Below are positions 21,074 to 32,100 of a stretch of DNA of 64,000 nucleotides, one piece after another. The notes beneath the pieces were generated by a model, which had not been told where the DNA came from, did no database searches, and saw nothing but the letters and a program-made list of their open reading frames with translations. The stretch is from contig CAJNDS010000092.1 in the NCBI GenBank assembly GCA_905221605.1, positions 168,872 through 232,871 of the forward strand, given 5' to 3'. The number at the start of each line of letters is the position of its first letter. Position 1 is the stretch's first letter. The DNA comes from Symbiodinium natans (lineage: Eukaryota; Sar; Dinophyceae; Suessiales; Symbiodiniaceae). The translations under genes were made by a program, and so were the position numbers.

Positions 21074-22075
21074 CGAGATTCCAGAATGTGCGACGTCACT
21101 GAGTCGAGCTCTCAGTGAAACCACAGCATTTGCACGGGCTCATCCTGCCAGAATGCAACGGTTGCTTCGCCAGGCTCAGCAGACAACCACCGCAAGACAA
21201 CATTCGGGGCAAGATGGTTCAACTTCATGCGCTGGCTCATCAGCTTAACGAGATTCCAGATTGTGCGACGTCACATTCGGGGCAAGATTGTTCAACTTCA
21301 TGCACTGGCTCATCAGCTTAACGAGATTCCAGAATGTGCGACGTCACTGAGTCGAGCCCTCAGTGAAACCACAGCACTTGCAAGGGCTCATCCTGCCAGA
21401 ATGCAACGGTTGCTTCGCCAGGCTCAGCAGACAACCACCGCAAGACAACATTCGGGGCAAGATGGTTCAACTTCATGCGCTGGCTCATCAGCTTAACGAG
21501 ATTCCAGAATTTGCGACGTCACTGAGTCGAGCTCTCAGTGAAACCACAGCACTTGCAAGGGCTCATCCTGCCAGAACGCAACGGTTGCTTCGCCAGGCTC
21601 AGCAGCCAGACAACGCCCGCAGGAACACAACATTCGGGCAAGATGGTTAAACTTCATGCACTGGCTCATCAGTTTAACGAGATTCCAGATGTTGCGACGT
21701 CACTGAGTCCAGCTCTCAGTGAAACCACAGCATTTGCAAGGGCTCATCCTGCCAGAATGAAGCGGTTGCCACGCGACAGTCGGGACAAGATGGTTCAACT
21801 TCATGCGCTGGCTCATCAGCTTAACGAGATTCCAGAATGTGCGACGTCACTGAGTCGAGCTCTCAGTGAAACCACAGCATTTGCAAGGGCTCATCCTGCC
21901 AGAATGCAACGGTTGCTTCGCCAAACTCAGCAGACAACCAACGCAAGACAACAACCTTCGGGGCAAGCGGCAAGATGGTTCAACTTCATGCGCTGGCTCA
22001 TCAGCTTAACGAGATTCCAGATTTTGCGACGTCACTGAGTCGAGCTCTCAGTGAAACGACAGCACTTGCCAGGGC
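19617..22075. repeat. Tandem repeat, 16 units of about 175 bp with 147 and 73 bp variants
   Basis: Sixteen copies of the anchor word GAGATTCCAG can be followed, spaced 175, 147, 175, 147, 73, about 174-177, about 156, and so on. Each full unit holds GGCAAGATGGTTCAACTTCA, a GACGTCACTGAG word, and an inverted pair CACTGAG/CTCAGTG that can form a short hairpin. The short units lack the segment from the hairpin to CCGCAAGACAAC or parts of it. Units are over 90 percent alike by eye, implying recent expansion. Confidence 0.95.
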
Positions 22076-23030
22076 GATTGCTTCACAGGTCACAAGTCAT
22101 GACAGCAACCGCCAGACACGGTAGCCGCACTGCAAACATTGACTCTCCGGAAGAACCCTGCAGCACTTGTAGGCGTCATCGTTTTAGAAGCGTATCAAGG
22201 CTGCAAGGCGGCGAGCATTGAAATCACAAGTCGTTTTTGAATGTAACAAGGTGCAGGCAGCTACAAGGGAGTTGCAAGAATGGTGCAGGGGGTGGTGATC
22301 CTGCCGGTTTGGGACCCTCAGCTCGTCTCTGCATCACCCCCAAACCCTCAAAAACTCACTGGCAAAATGCCAAAACCTGTTAAAGAAGGCACATTTGCTT
22401 CCCACCCTCAACCCTGAACCCCTTTTCGAACCCTAATTAACCCTAAACCCTGAACCCGATAGAGCCTAAACCCTGCAACCCTGTTGACAAACCTTGGGGT
22501 CTGCATTCACGGGTTTTGGGATGCCCTAGGTCGACGCAACACTTCTTTTCCAACGCCCCCTCTGGGAGCCCTTACTCGGCAATCTCTGTATCTGAGCAAC
22601 TCAGGGTAGGGTTTTGTTGCCACCTGCCTCGCTGACCCCTCTCAGACACACTGCCTTTTTTTGCACCGACTGGTTTCAAGAGGGTGCAGGCCTGAACAGG
22701 CCTGAACTGGCATGAAGCAGCTTCCAGGTTCAAAAGAGTTTCGGGTTTAGGGTGTTGGGCTGTTCGGACTGCGGGCAGGTTCCAAGACCACGATGGCGAA
22801 GGTAGAGGGGTCCTGAAACAAGCACGAAACAAGCCGGAAGCCCGTACCCCCAACGCCTATAATTATAAGCCCCAGAATAAGCCCCAGAATAAGCCCTAGA
22901 ATAAGCCCTGAGCCCTACAGACTCAGGTGCTTGCTTCCGTTGCCCCTTCGGGCATGTCCTGTTGCCGCGAAACCCTAGAACCACGGACTGAGGACAATGT
23001 CGGGAAACCCCAAAACCCTTTCTGCAACCC
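22076..23030. other. Intergenic stretch without a supportable gene
   Basis: It contains degenerate C-strand telomere-like words (22390-22480), a short repeat of AAGCCCCAGAAT (22866-22910) and motif copy 7. The minus frames at 22572-22984 show no domain. Confidence 0.4.
22611..22655 (+). repeat. T-run plus GCCACCTGC motif (dispersed motif copy 7)
   Basis: CAGGGTAGGG is followed by TTTTGTT, then GCCACCTGCCTCGCTGACC and CCTCTCAGACACACTGCC. This is a long but diverged copy. Confidence 0.6.
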
Positions 23031-23034
23031 TTAA

Positions 23035-23107
23035 CTTGGGATGTTCCCCCTCAGGGGGTACTAGAATCCCTAGCAAGGACTGCTGGAATAACGGTGGACA
23101 TCCCAAG
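23035..23107. mobile_element. MITE-like element, family M2, internally deleted
   Basis: It starts CTTGGGATGTTCCCCCT and ends GGTGGACATCCCAAG; the outer nine bases are perfectly inverted. Inner words (AATCCCTAGCAAGGACTG) match the right half of the copy at 15489. It is 73 bases against 114 for that copy. Confidence 0.6.
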
Positions 23108-23108
23108 C

Positions 23109-23205
23109 CTAAACCAGAAACCCCGAACCCTAAACCCCTAACCCCTAACCCCTAACCCCTAAACCCTAAACCCTAAACCCTAAACCCTAAACCCTAAACC
23201 CCTCT
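23109..23205. repeat. CCCTAAA array with CCCCTAA variants
   Basis: About four CCCCTAA units lead into about seven CCCTAAA units, in C-strand orientation. Confidence 0.95.
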
Positions 23206-23277
23206 TGTCCGAGGAAGCAGAGGCCCGGCCTGGCAGGACATGGCTCGATTCCATCGCCTTTTCAAGGAGCATTCTAG

Positions 23278-23370
23278 AGGGTTTAGGGTTTAGAGTTTAG
23301 GGTTTAGGGTTTAGGGTTTAGGGTTTAGGGTTTAGGGTTTAGGGTTTAGGGTTTAGGGTTTAGGGTTTGA
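23278..23370. repeat. TTTAGGG array
   Basis: About thirteen G-strand units. With the C-strand array at 23109-23205 it forms a back-to-back pair separated by about 70 bases of unique sequence. Confidence 0.96.
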
Positions 23371-24014
23371 GAGATTCTAGAGGCTTTCAAGTTTCAAGGC
23401 TGAATTTCAAGGGGTTTTAGGGTTTCAGGGGTGCTGCAAATGGGCCTGGTGCAGCTCTGTACGGTCCAAGGGGTCTTCGTTAGCCAAGACATCTCGCAGA
23501 ACCTTCCAACACCTTGGGAGATTGACGACCTTTTTGGCGCTTGCCTTGCCTTGTCAGGTATGCGGAGAGCAAGACCACGGCCTCCAGCCGAACCCCGACC
23601 CCGCTGATTGTGGGTGGCCTTCCCAAACGAAGGCCCTGTACAATTGGGCAACTCCACGGCACCGCAAAGGGCCTTCGGTCCTTCGCCCCCTGCATGCCTA
23701 CAATCCGTATGGCATGGCCGGCGGGCCCAGAAGGCACGTGCGGCGACCGGTGAGGAGTGCTTTGCCAAGAATGCTGCAAGCGTTTTGCCACCCAGGACAA
23801 TCCGTCCAGGTGCCAGAAACACCGCAGCGGAAATCAAGCAAAAAGCGTATTGCACGCTGGACAAACGGACTAACACAGCACTTCTCAGAAGCAAGCGTGT
23901 CGCCTACGGATAGGAATCTCAGTTCTCGTTTCGAGTGCTGGGGAAACACCTTGCTCTTAAGAGAAGCGGGCGGGGCTAACGCAAAAAAAGGGCGAAGCCA
24001 AATGTTTGATGTTT

Positions 24015-24033
24015 CCAACTGCTTGGCAGTTGG
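24015..24033 (-). promoter_or_regulatory. 3' hairpin downstream of gene A, present in all six units
   Basis: CCAACTGC TTG GCAGTTGG is a perfect 8-bp stem with a 3-base loop, 84 bases past the stop codon. Identical copies lie at 29090-29108, 34172-34190, 39229-39247, 44281-44299 and 49354-49372. A role in 3'-end formation or message stability is possible; nothing in the sequence proves it. Confidence 0.55.
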
Positions 24034-24117
24034 CGGAATGAACAACCTCAAGGCAATGTTGCACTGTACTTGGTATTGGCTTGGTGCACGTTGGTGCACG
24101 ATGGTGCACGTCGGCGC

Positions 24118-27100
24118 TCACTTCTGCGCCTGCATCTGAAGCTTGTAGTAGACTCCCTTCAGGGCCATCAGCTCCGCGTGGTTCCCTTTCTCCACCACGC
24201 GGCCATCGGCGTTGACGAGGATGACGTCGCAGCCTTGGATGGTGGACAGCCGGTGCGCAATGGCGAAGGAGGTGCGGCCCTCCCGCGCGGCCTCCAGGGC
24301 CTTCTGCACGATCGCCTCGCTCTGCGTGTCCAGCGCGCTGGTGGCCTCATCCAGCAGCATCACCGGTGGATTGCGGATCAGTGCCCTGCAGATGGCCACC
24401 CGCTGCTTCTGGCCGCCAGAGAGGCGGCCACCCCTGGGGCCGACCTCCGTCTCTAGGCCCTTATTGCCATTCTTGTACAAGAAAGCCAAGTTCGCCATCT
24501 TCTCACACTGCTTGACATACTCGTCGGTGACGGTCTCGCCATCATCCAGGCCGTACATGATGTTGGCACGCACGGTGGTGTTGAAGAGGATGGGCTCCTG
24601 GCCCACGAAGCCAATCTGGCGGCGCCACCACCGGATGTTCACGGTGTTCAGCGCGACGCGCTCGGAACCCACGAAGACCTGGCCGTTCTGGGGATCGTAG
24701 AAGCGCTGGATCAAGGACATCACGGTGCTCTTGCCGCCGCCGGAGGGACCGACCAGACCCACCGACTGCCCTGCGGAGATGCTGAAGGAGATGCCCTTGA
24801 GCACCTGGACCTCCGGACGGAAGGGGTAGAAGAACTTCACGTCCCGGAACTCAATGTGGCCAGCCTGCAGCCCCTGGGGAGACTCGCCCTTGGGCTCCAA
24901 GCCGTCGATGGCCGAGATACGGTCCATGAGCTGGAACATGTCGTGGCACGCCACCTTGGCCTTCGTGGCGTCGCCCACCATCACGGCGGCCTGGCCAGCT
25001 CCCATGCCTCGCGGAAACGCATGGAGGAAAAGAAGCGACGAGCGGGATGACACGGAGAAGCTGACGTCTAGGCTTGATTACAGAGAGAAGGACGGCTCGA
25101 CGTCGACGTCTTATAGCGCTACGCACGACGCACGCAGGCTCTAACGCAGGCTCTACTTCCTAGCCGATATAAGGCTGGGCATGCAGCTCTACTCCTAGAC
25201 GAGCGTCGAAGCCCCCTTGCGAGCCCCCCCCCCCCCCTGCGAGCGCCTGCGTAGAAGATGCCCATGAAGGCCATCATCACGCCCTGGAAGTCGGCGACGC
25301 CTTCCTTGATCAGCAGAGACGCGACGTAGAAGCCACCGGCCATGATGAAGAACATGATGCCGTTGGAGACTCCGAAGCCAAGTCCTGCCAAAATGTTGCG
25401 CCTCCACATGCCGACCAGGGACTTCTCAACCCAACCAACATACATGCCCACCAATCCCTTCTCCACACCCAACGCCTGCACTGTGCGAGCGTTCATCACG
25501 GAGTCGACGACGATCTGGTTGGCGTTGGTGATGTTCTCATTCTCCGTTTTCGAGGCACCGAGGAGCACCAGCATCTGGATGGCCTGGGCCGCAATCATGA
25601 TTGGGATGGAGCCCAGCATGACGAGCGACATCTGCCAGCAGTAGACGAAGGCGATCACGAGACCCACAACCAACGAACTCATGGCCGCTGCCTTAGCCTG
25701 CACGGACTTGCACAGCGTGGAGACGCGGAATGCCCAAAGCTCCAGGGCCTTCGAAAGCATTCCTGGTGTGTTGGCTGGATCATCATGGAATCCCACCTCC
25801 TGACGGAACATGCCCGTCAAGATAGCCACACGGAGACGCTGCGTCATGGCCTCACCGAGAATTGAGAAGCAGCCATGCGAGATGGTCGACCCAACGAGGG
25901 TACTCACGCCAATAATCACAAAGATGAGTGCCATGAGTTCCAAGTCAGACCGCATCTCCTCTTTGTCTGGCTTGTAGAAGCCGTCCATGGACCCGACGAG
26001 GGCGATCGTGCAAACGGGCATTGCAGATCCGTCCACCATCGCACCAAGCACAGCGGGCACAAAGAAAGGCCACTCTGGCCTGTTGTAGCTGAGGAGTCGC
26101 CTCATCGGCACCTTGTAATTCTTGACGATGTCCTTTTCTCGATTGGCTTCCGCCTCCTTCTCCTTCTTCACACGCTGGGTCTCTGACTCTCCGGAGTTTG
26201 TCGAGGAGCGCTTCACCATCGCCACGGTGTTGTCGTGGGGCAAGCCGGGCGCGTTGGTGTCCTCATCGTCCGCCTTGTGAGACGACTCCTGGGCCGCGAC
26301 CAGGGCATAGTAAGTGCCCTTCTTCTCCATGAGCGAGGCATGGTTGCCCTGCTCCACCAACGTGCCGCGGCTGAGCACGTAAATGAGATCAGAGTTGCGC
26401 ACAGTGCTGAGGCGGTGGGCAATGCTTACAATCCCCAGGCCTTCGGTGGTATTTGCGCTGATGCTGTCGATCGTGGCCTGGATCATCTTCTCTGATGCGT
26501 TGTCCAAAGCACTGGTGGCCTCGTCCAGGAAGAGGAAGGAAGACTTCTTCAGCAGGGCCCTGGCAATGGCGATGCGCTGTTTCTGACCCCCAGACAGCTG
26601 GCCGCCGCCGCTGCCGACGAAAGTGTTGTACTTTTCCGGCAGCCCATCCACAAAGCCCAGCTGGGCGTCCGCGCAGGCCTTGGCGAAGTCCTCCTTACTG
26701 GCTGATGGGTTGCCCTGCATGATGTTGTGGCGGATCGAGCTGGCAAAGAGCACCGGCTCCTGGCCCACGTAGCCAACGCACTGTCGCAAGGCCGACGTCT
26801 TGAAGCTCGTCATGTTCCGGCCGTTCACCAACACCTGCCCGGAGTCCGGGTCGTAGAAGCGCTCGAGAAGAGCCATGACGGTGGACTTCCCTGATCCCGA
26901 CTCGCCGACCACTGCCACTTTCTGACCCCTCTTGATGGTCAGGGACAGGCCGTTCAGGACCTTGACATCAGGCCGTGCCGGGTAGGTGAAGTGCACATCC
27001 TGGAATTCAAAGCTGTCGATGTTGCTGATGTCCTCGCGCTTGTCCTCCAGGCGGCACTGGATGTTGGGCTTGTTCTCCAAAGCCAGGAAGAAGCGCCCCG

Positions 27101-28193
27101 CCGCCGTCTGCGCGGCCTTCATGGCCTTGATGCTCGGGTCGAGGTTGCCGATCATGAAGCTGCCGATGAAGATGCAGAAGAAGATGGCCATAATCGTGCC
27201 GGGCTCCCAGAGCTCTCCGGTAGCTGGGTTCAGCTCGTCGTTGTATCGCAGTGTCATGCCGAACCAGAAGGCCAGGCCATATCCCAAGAACACGATCATC
27301 ATGGTGTAGCCCATGCCAGCGCCGACCTTGAAGCCGTTCCGCACCCCGCCGCGTCGCGTCTCGACCAGGGCGGCCGAGAACTTCTTCAGCTCGCGGTGCT
27401 CTCCACCGAAGGCCACGACGGTGCGCATGGCGTTGAGGCACTCCTCGACGACCGCCGAGGCCTTGGCGTACCAGCTCTGCGACTCGTTCTGAATCTCCTG
27501 GACCGCCTTTCCCATGATGGCGGCACCAACACCCATGAAGGGCAGGATGGAGCACATCACCAGTGCGATGAGCCAGCCGAGGCCGAATGCACAGCCGAAG
27601 CCGCCCAGGAACGCAGAGAGGGCCATCACGCCGTTCCCGAACTTGTCGCCGAAGGCGTCTTGGATCTTCTCCAGGTCGTCGTTGATCTCGGCCGGCAGTG
27701 CGGCAACCTCCTTCGTGTCGAACCAGCTCACGTCCTGGTGGAGCACCGTGTCGAAGTAGAGGACCCGGAACTTGAAGGCCTGCTTCTCCGCAAAGATCTT
27801 GAAGCAGGCTCCCTGAAGGGAGGCGGCGAAGGTGGCGCCCACGCCCACGAGCACCATGGTGATGCAGAGCTCCTCCATCTGCGACATCATGCCGTCCATG
27901 GCGGCCAGCATCTGCTCGCTGGTGAAGGAGGCCGTGCCACCCGTAGCAGCACCCATGCCATCAATGAGGTCGCCGAAGACGATGCACAGCAATGGCTGCG
28001 ACAAGCCATTGCCAATGGCTCCAACACAGCCGGTCAGCAACACCACCACCTCGAGACAGTCCATCATGGAAAAGAGCTTGCAAACGGAGGCGGGCTTGAT
28101 CTTGGCCTTCGTCGGCTTCAGCTCCTCGGTCTTGGCTTCCACCTGAACGATCTCGTCGTCGGCATCCTCCGGCACCTCCGCATTGCTTGCCAT
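24118..28193 (-). CDS. ABCB-type full transporter, array copy A
   Basis: Exons 28193-25247 and 25007-24118 join to 1278 residues, the usual length of P-glycoprotein/MDR-like full transporters. Order: charged cytosolic N-terminus (1-45); membrane domain 1 (about 47-355, six segments); ATPase domain 1 with A-loop Y404, Walker A GESGSGKST (430-438), Q478, LSGGQ (533-537), Walker B with catalytic E558 and H593; charged linker (636-700); membrane domain 2 (about 708-1000); ATPase domain 2 with Y1043, K1075, Q1118, LSGGQ (1178-1182), E1203 and H1234. Both ATP sites look competent. By family, it is an ATP-driven exporter of hydrophobic substrates, probably at the plasma membrane; the substrate cannot be told. 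Copy A alone has Gly instead of Ser at 1176, next to the second signature motif. The start ATG follows CCCAGG, a plausible trans-splice acceptor context. Confidence 0.95.
25008..25246 (-). other. GC-AG intron of gene A (239 nt)
   Basis: The donor reads GCAG|GCGCTC and the acceptor GCGAG|GCATG, so AG|GC stands at both exon edges. Removing it joins FYA to G-MGAGQAA in frame within the last part of membrane domain 2, as expected for ABCB proteins. The matching introns are 35154-35391 (C, 238 nt), 40211-40449 (D, 239 nt) and 50336-50573 (F, 238 nt). A poly-G run near the donor, of variable length between copies, and a GACGTCGACGTC palindrome are inside. If retained, translation would end after about 1010-1024 residues without ATPase domain 2. 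Confidence 0.88.
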
Positions 28194-29192
28194 CCTGGGC
28201 CCTAAAACTTTCCTAAGGTCCTAAGGTCCCAAGGGCGTTCGAAGCGAGCTTGGGCACCAAGCTGAGCCGGTAACCTTGATTCAGCAACACCCACGCCCAA
28301 CAACAAAAACAAAAACACGAGACGCCCCTACAAACACCGACACCCCTGGAAGGCTTCTCGCATCTTCCCGCCTGCCCAACATGTCAGGCCGCAGTCAGGC
28401 CAGCACAACTGGGCTCCACAGATCGCACTGAAGCAAGCGGAGCACACGACCCTTTTTTGGACAAGCCATGGAAGGAGCCAGAAACGCAGCCTTCGGCCGC
28501 AAGTCTCAGCTGTTGGTGGCCTTCCCAAACGAAGGCCCTGCAGGTTCGAGGGCTAAGGAGTGGACCTCCCGAACAAAGATCCGCCTGTACATGGATCAAC
28601 TGATCAACTCTGTACCACCAGGAAGCTCCGGAGCAACCGCCCCCAACAAGCACATATGCTCACATAGGCAACTCGCGCGCCCAAAACACAACGCAAACAC
28701 GCTCCGGAGCTGCCAAAATCCCCACGCAGAGGCCTTCGGTCCTTCGCCCCCTGCATGCCTACAATCCGTATGGCATGGCCGGCGGGCCCTGAAAGCACGT
28801 GCGGAGACGGGTGGGGAGCTCTTTGTCAAGAGTGCTGAGAGCGTTTTTGCCACCCAGGACAATCCGTCCAGGTGTTCAGAAACACCGCAGCAGAAACAAA
28901 GCAAAAAGCGTATTGCACGCTGGACAAACGGACTAACCGACTAACACTGCACTTCTCAGAAGCAAGCGTGTCGCCTACAGCACGGACAGGAATCTCAGTT
29001 CTCGTTTCGAGTGCTGGGGGGCACCTTGCTCTTAAGAGAAGCGGGGGGGGCTAACGCAAAAAAAGGGCGAAGCCAAATGTTTGATGTTTCCAACTGCTTG
29101 GCAGTTGGCGGAATGAACAACCTCAAGGCAATGTTGCACTGTACTTGGTATTGGCTTGGTGCACGTTGGTGCACGATGGTGCACGTCGGCGC
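28194..29192. other. Spacer between genes A and B
   Basis: It is 999 bp, and serves as the upstream region of A and the downstream region of B. The equivalents are 33282-34263, 38339-39320, 43397-44373 and 48464-49445. It contains tandem CCTAAGGT words just upstream of the start codon, a hairpin GGCCTTC CCAAAC GAAGGCC at 28518-28537, and GGTGCACG repeats beside the next stop codon (three in A and B, two in C to F). Open frames of 89-158 codons on both strands are shared by all spacers only because the spacers are copies; they show no domain. Confidence 0.7.
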
Positions 29193-32100
29193 TCACTTCT
29201 GCGCCTGCATCTGAAGCTTGTAGTAGACTCCCTTCAGGGCCATCAGCTCCGCGTGGTTCCCTTTCTCCACCACGCGGCCATCGGCGTTGACGAGGATGAC
29301 GTCGCAGCCTTGGATGGTGGACAGCCGGTGCGCGATGGCGAAGGAGGTGCGGCCCTCCCGCGCGGCCTCCAGGGCCTTCTGCACGATCGCCTCGCTCTGC
29401 GTGTCCAGCGCGCTGGTGGCCTCATCCAGCAGCATCACCGGTGGATTGCGGATCAGTGCCCTGCAGATGGCCACCCGCTGCTTCTGGCCGCCAGAGAGGC
29501 GGCTACCCCTGGGGCCGACCTCCGTCTCTAGGCCCTTATTGCCATTCTTGTACAAGAAAGCCAAGTTCGCCATCTTCTCACACTGCTTGACATACTCGTC
29601 GGTGACGGTCTCGCCATCATCCAGGCCGTACATGATGTTGGCACGCACGGTGGTGTTGAAGAGGATGGGCTCCTGGCCCACGAAGCCAATCTGGCGGCGC
29701 CACCACCGGATGTTCACGGTGTTCAGCGCGACGCGCTCGGAACCCACGAAGACCTGGCCGTTCTGGGGATCGTAGAAGCGCTGGATCAAGGACATCACGG
29801 TGCTCTTGCCGCCGCCGGAGGGACCGACCAGACCCACCGACTGCCCTGCGGAGATGCTGAAGGAGATGCCCTTGAGCACCTGGACCTCCGGACGGAAGGG
29901 GTAGAAGAACTTCACGTCCCGGAACTCAATGTGGCCAGCCTGCAGCCCCTGGGGAGACTCGCCCTTGGGCTCCAAGCCATCGATGGCCGAGATACGGTCC
30001 ATGAGCTGGAACATGTCGTGGCACGCCACCTTGGCCTTCGTGGCGTCGCCCACCATCACGGCGGCCTGGCCAGCTCCCATGCCTCGCGGAAACGCATGGA
30101 GGAAAAGAAGCGACGAGCGGGATGACACGGAGAAGCTGACGTCTAGGCTTGATTACAGAGAGAAGGATGGCTCGACGTCGACGTCTGTGGGGGCCCCTTA
30201 TAGCGCTACGCACGACGCACGCAGGCTCTAACGCAGGCTCTACTTCCTAGCCGATATAAGGCTGAACATACAGCTCTACTCCTAGACGAGCGTCGAAGCC
30301 CCTTGCGAGCCTCCCCACCCCCTCCCTGCGAGCGCCTGCGTAGAAGATGCCCATGAAGGCCATCATCACGCCCTGGAAGTCGGCGACGCCTTCCTTGATC
30401 AGCAGAGACGCGACGTAGAAGCCACCGGCCATGATGAAGAACATGATGCCGTTGGAGACTCCGAAGCCAAGTCCTGCCAAAATGTTGCGCCTCCACATGC
30501 CGACCAGGGACTTCTCAACCCAACCAACATACATGCCCACCAAGCCCTTCTCCACACCCAACGCCTGCACTGTGCGAGCGTTCATCACGGAGTCGACGAC
30601 GATCTGGTTGGCGTTGGTGATGTTCTCATTCTCCGTTTTCGAGGCACCGAGGAGCACCAGCATCTGGATGGCCTGGGCCGCAATCATGATTGGGATGGAG
30701 CCCAGCATGACGAGCGACATCTGCCAGCAGTAGACGAAGGCGATCACGAGACCCACAACCAACGAACTCATGGCCGCTGCCTTAGCCTGCACGGACTTGC
30801 ACAGCGTGGAGACGCGGAATGCCCAAAGCTCCAGGGCCTTCGAAAGCATTCCTGGTGTGTTGGCTGGATCATCATGGAATCCCACCTCCTGACGGAACAT
30901 GCCCGTCAAGATAGCCACACGGAGACGCTGCGTCATGGCCTCACCGAGAATTGAGAAGCAGCCATGCGAGATGGTCGACCCAACGAGGGTACTCACGCCA
31001 ATAATCACAAAGATGAGTGCCATGAGTTCCAAGTCAGACCGCATCTCCTCTTTGTCTGGCTTGTAGAAGCCGTCCATGGACCCGACGAGGGCGATCGTGC
31101 AAACGGGCATTGCAGATCCGTCCACCATCGCACCAAGCACAGCGGGCACAAAGAAAGGCCACTCTGGCCTGTTGTAGCTGAGGAGTCGCCTCATCGGCAC
31201 CTTGTAATTCTTGACGATGTCCTTTTCTCGATTGGCTTCCGCCTCCTTCTCCTTCTTCACACGCTGGGTCTCTGACTCTCCGGAGTTTGTCGAGGAGCGC
31301 TTCACCATCGCCACGGTGTTGTCGTGGGGCAAGCCGGGCGCGTTGGTGTCCTCATCGTCCGCCTTGTGAGACGACTCCTGTGCCGCGACCAGGGCATAGT
31401 AAGTGCCCTTCTTCTCCATGAGCGAGGCATGGTTGCCCTGCTCCACCAACGTGCCGCGGCTGAGCACGTAAATGAGATCAGAGTTGCGCACAGTGCTGAG
31501 GCGGTGGGCAATGCTTACAATCCCCAGGCCTTCGGTGGTATTTGCGCTGATGCTGTCGATCGTGGCCTGGATCATCTTCTCTGATGCGTTGTCCAAAGCA
31601 CTGGTGGCCTCGTCCAGGAAGAGGAAGGAAGACTTCTTCAGCAGGGCCCTGGCAATGGCGATGCGCTGTTTCTGACCCCCAGACAGCTGGCCGCCGCCGC
31701 TGCCGACGAAAGTGTTGTACTTTTCCGGCAGCCCATCCACAAAGCCCAGCTGGGCGTCCGCGCAGGCCTTGGCGAAGTCCTCCTTACTGGCTGATGGGTT
31801 GCCCTGCATGATGTTGTGGCGGATCGAGCTGGCAAAGAGCACCGGCTCCTGGCCCACGTAGCCAACGCACTGTCGCAAGGCCGACGTCTTGAAGCTCGTC
31901 ATGTTCCGGCCGTTCACCAACACCTGCCCGGAGTCCGGGTCGTAGAAGCGCTCGAGAAGAGCCATGACGGTGGACTTCCTGATCCCGACTCGCCGACCAC
32001 TGCCACTTTCTGACCCCTCTTGATGGTCAGGGACAGGCCGTTCAGGACCTTGACATCAGGCCGTGCCGGGTAGGTGAAGTGCACATCCTGGAATTCAAAG

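Noticed and set aside
19617-22075. CRISPR-like array
   Set aside because: The repeats are contiguous without unique spacers of constant length, and the context is eukaryotic.
26991-28205. 404-codon open frame antisense to exon 1 of each transporter copy (also 32079, 37136, 42194, 47261, 52318)
   Set aside because: It lies wholly opposite the ABC exon, is His/Glu/Leu-rich as expected from the complement of GC-rich codons, and recurs only because the gene recurs.
28830-28860. TTTTTGCCACCC in the transporter spacers as a further copy of the dispersed motif
   Set aside because: Only 12 bases match, no telomere-like repeat precedes it, and the following bases (AGGAC) differ.
28468-28944. 158-codon plus-strand frame in the transporter spacer (143 codons in other spacers)
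   Set aside because: Its conservation is explained by array homogenisation; it has no domain and is altered by frame-changing differences between spacers.
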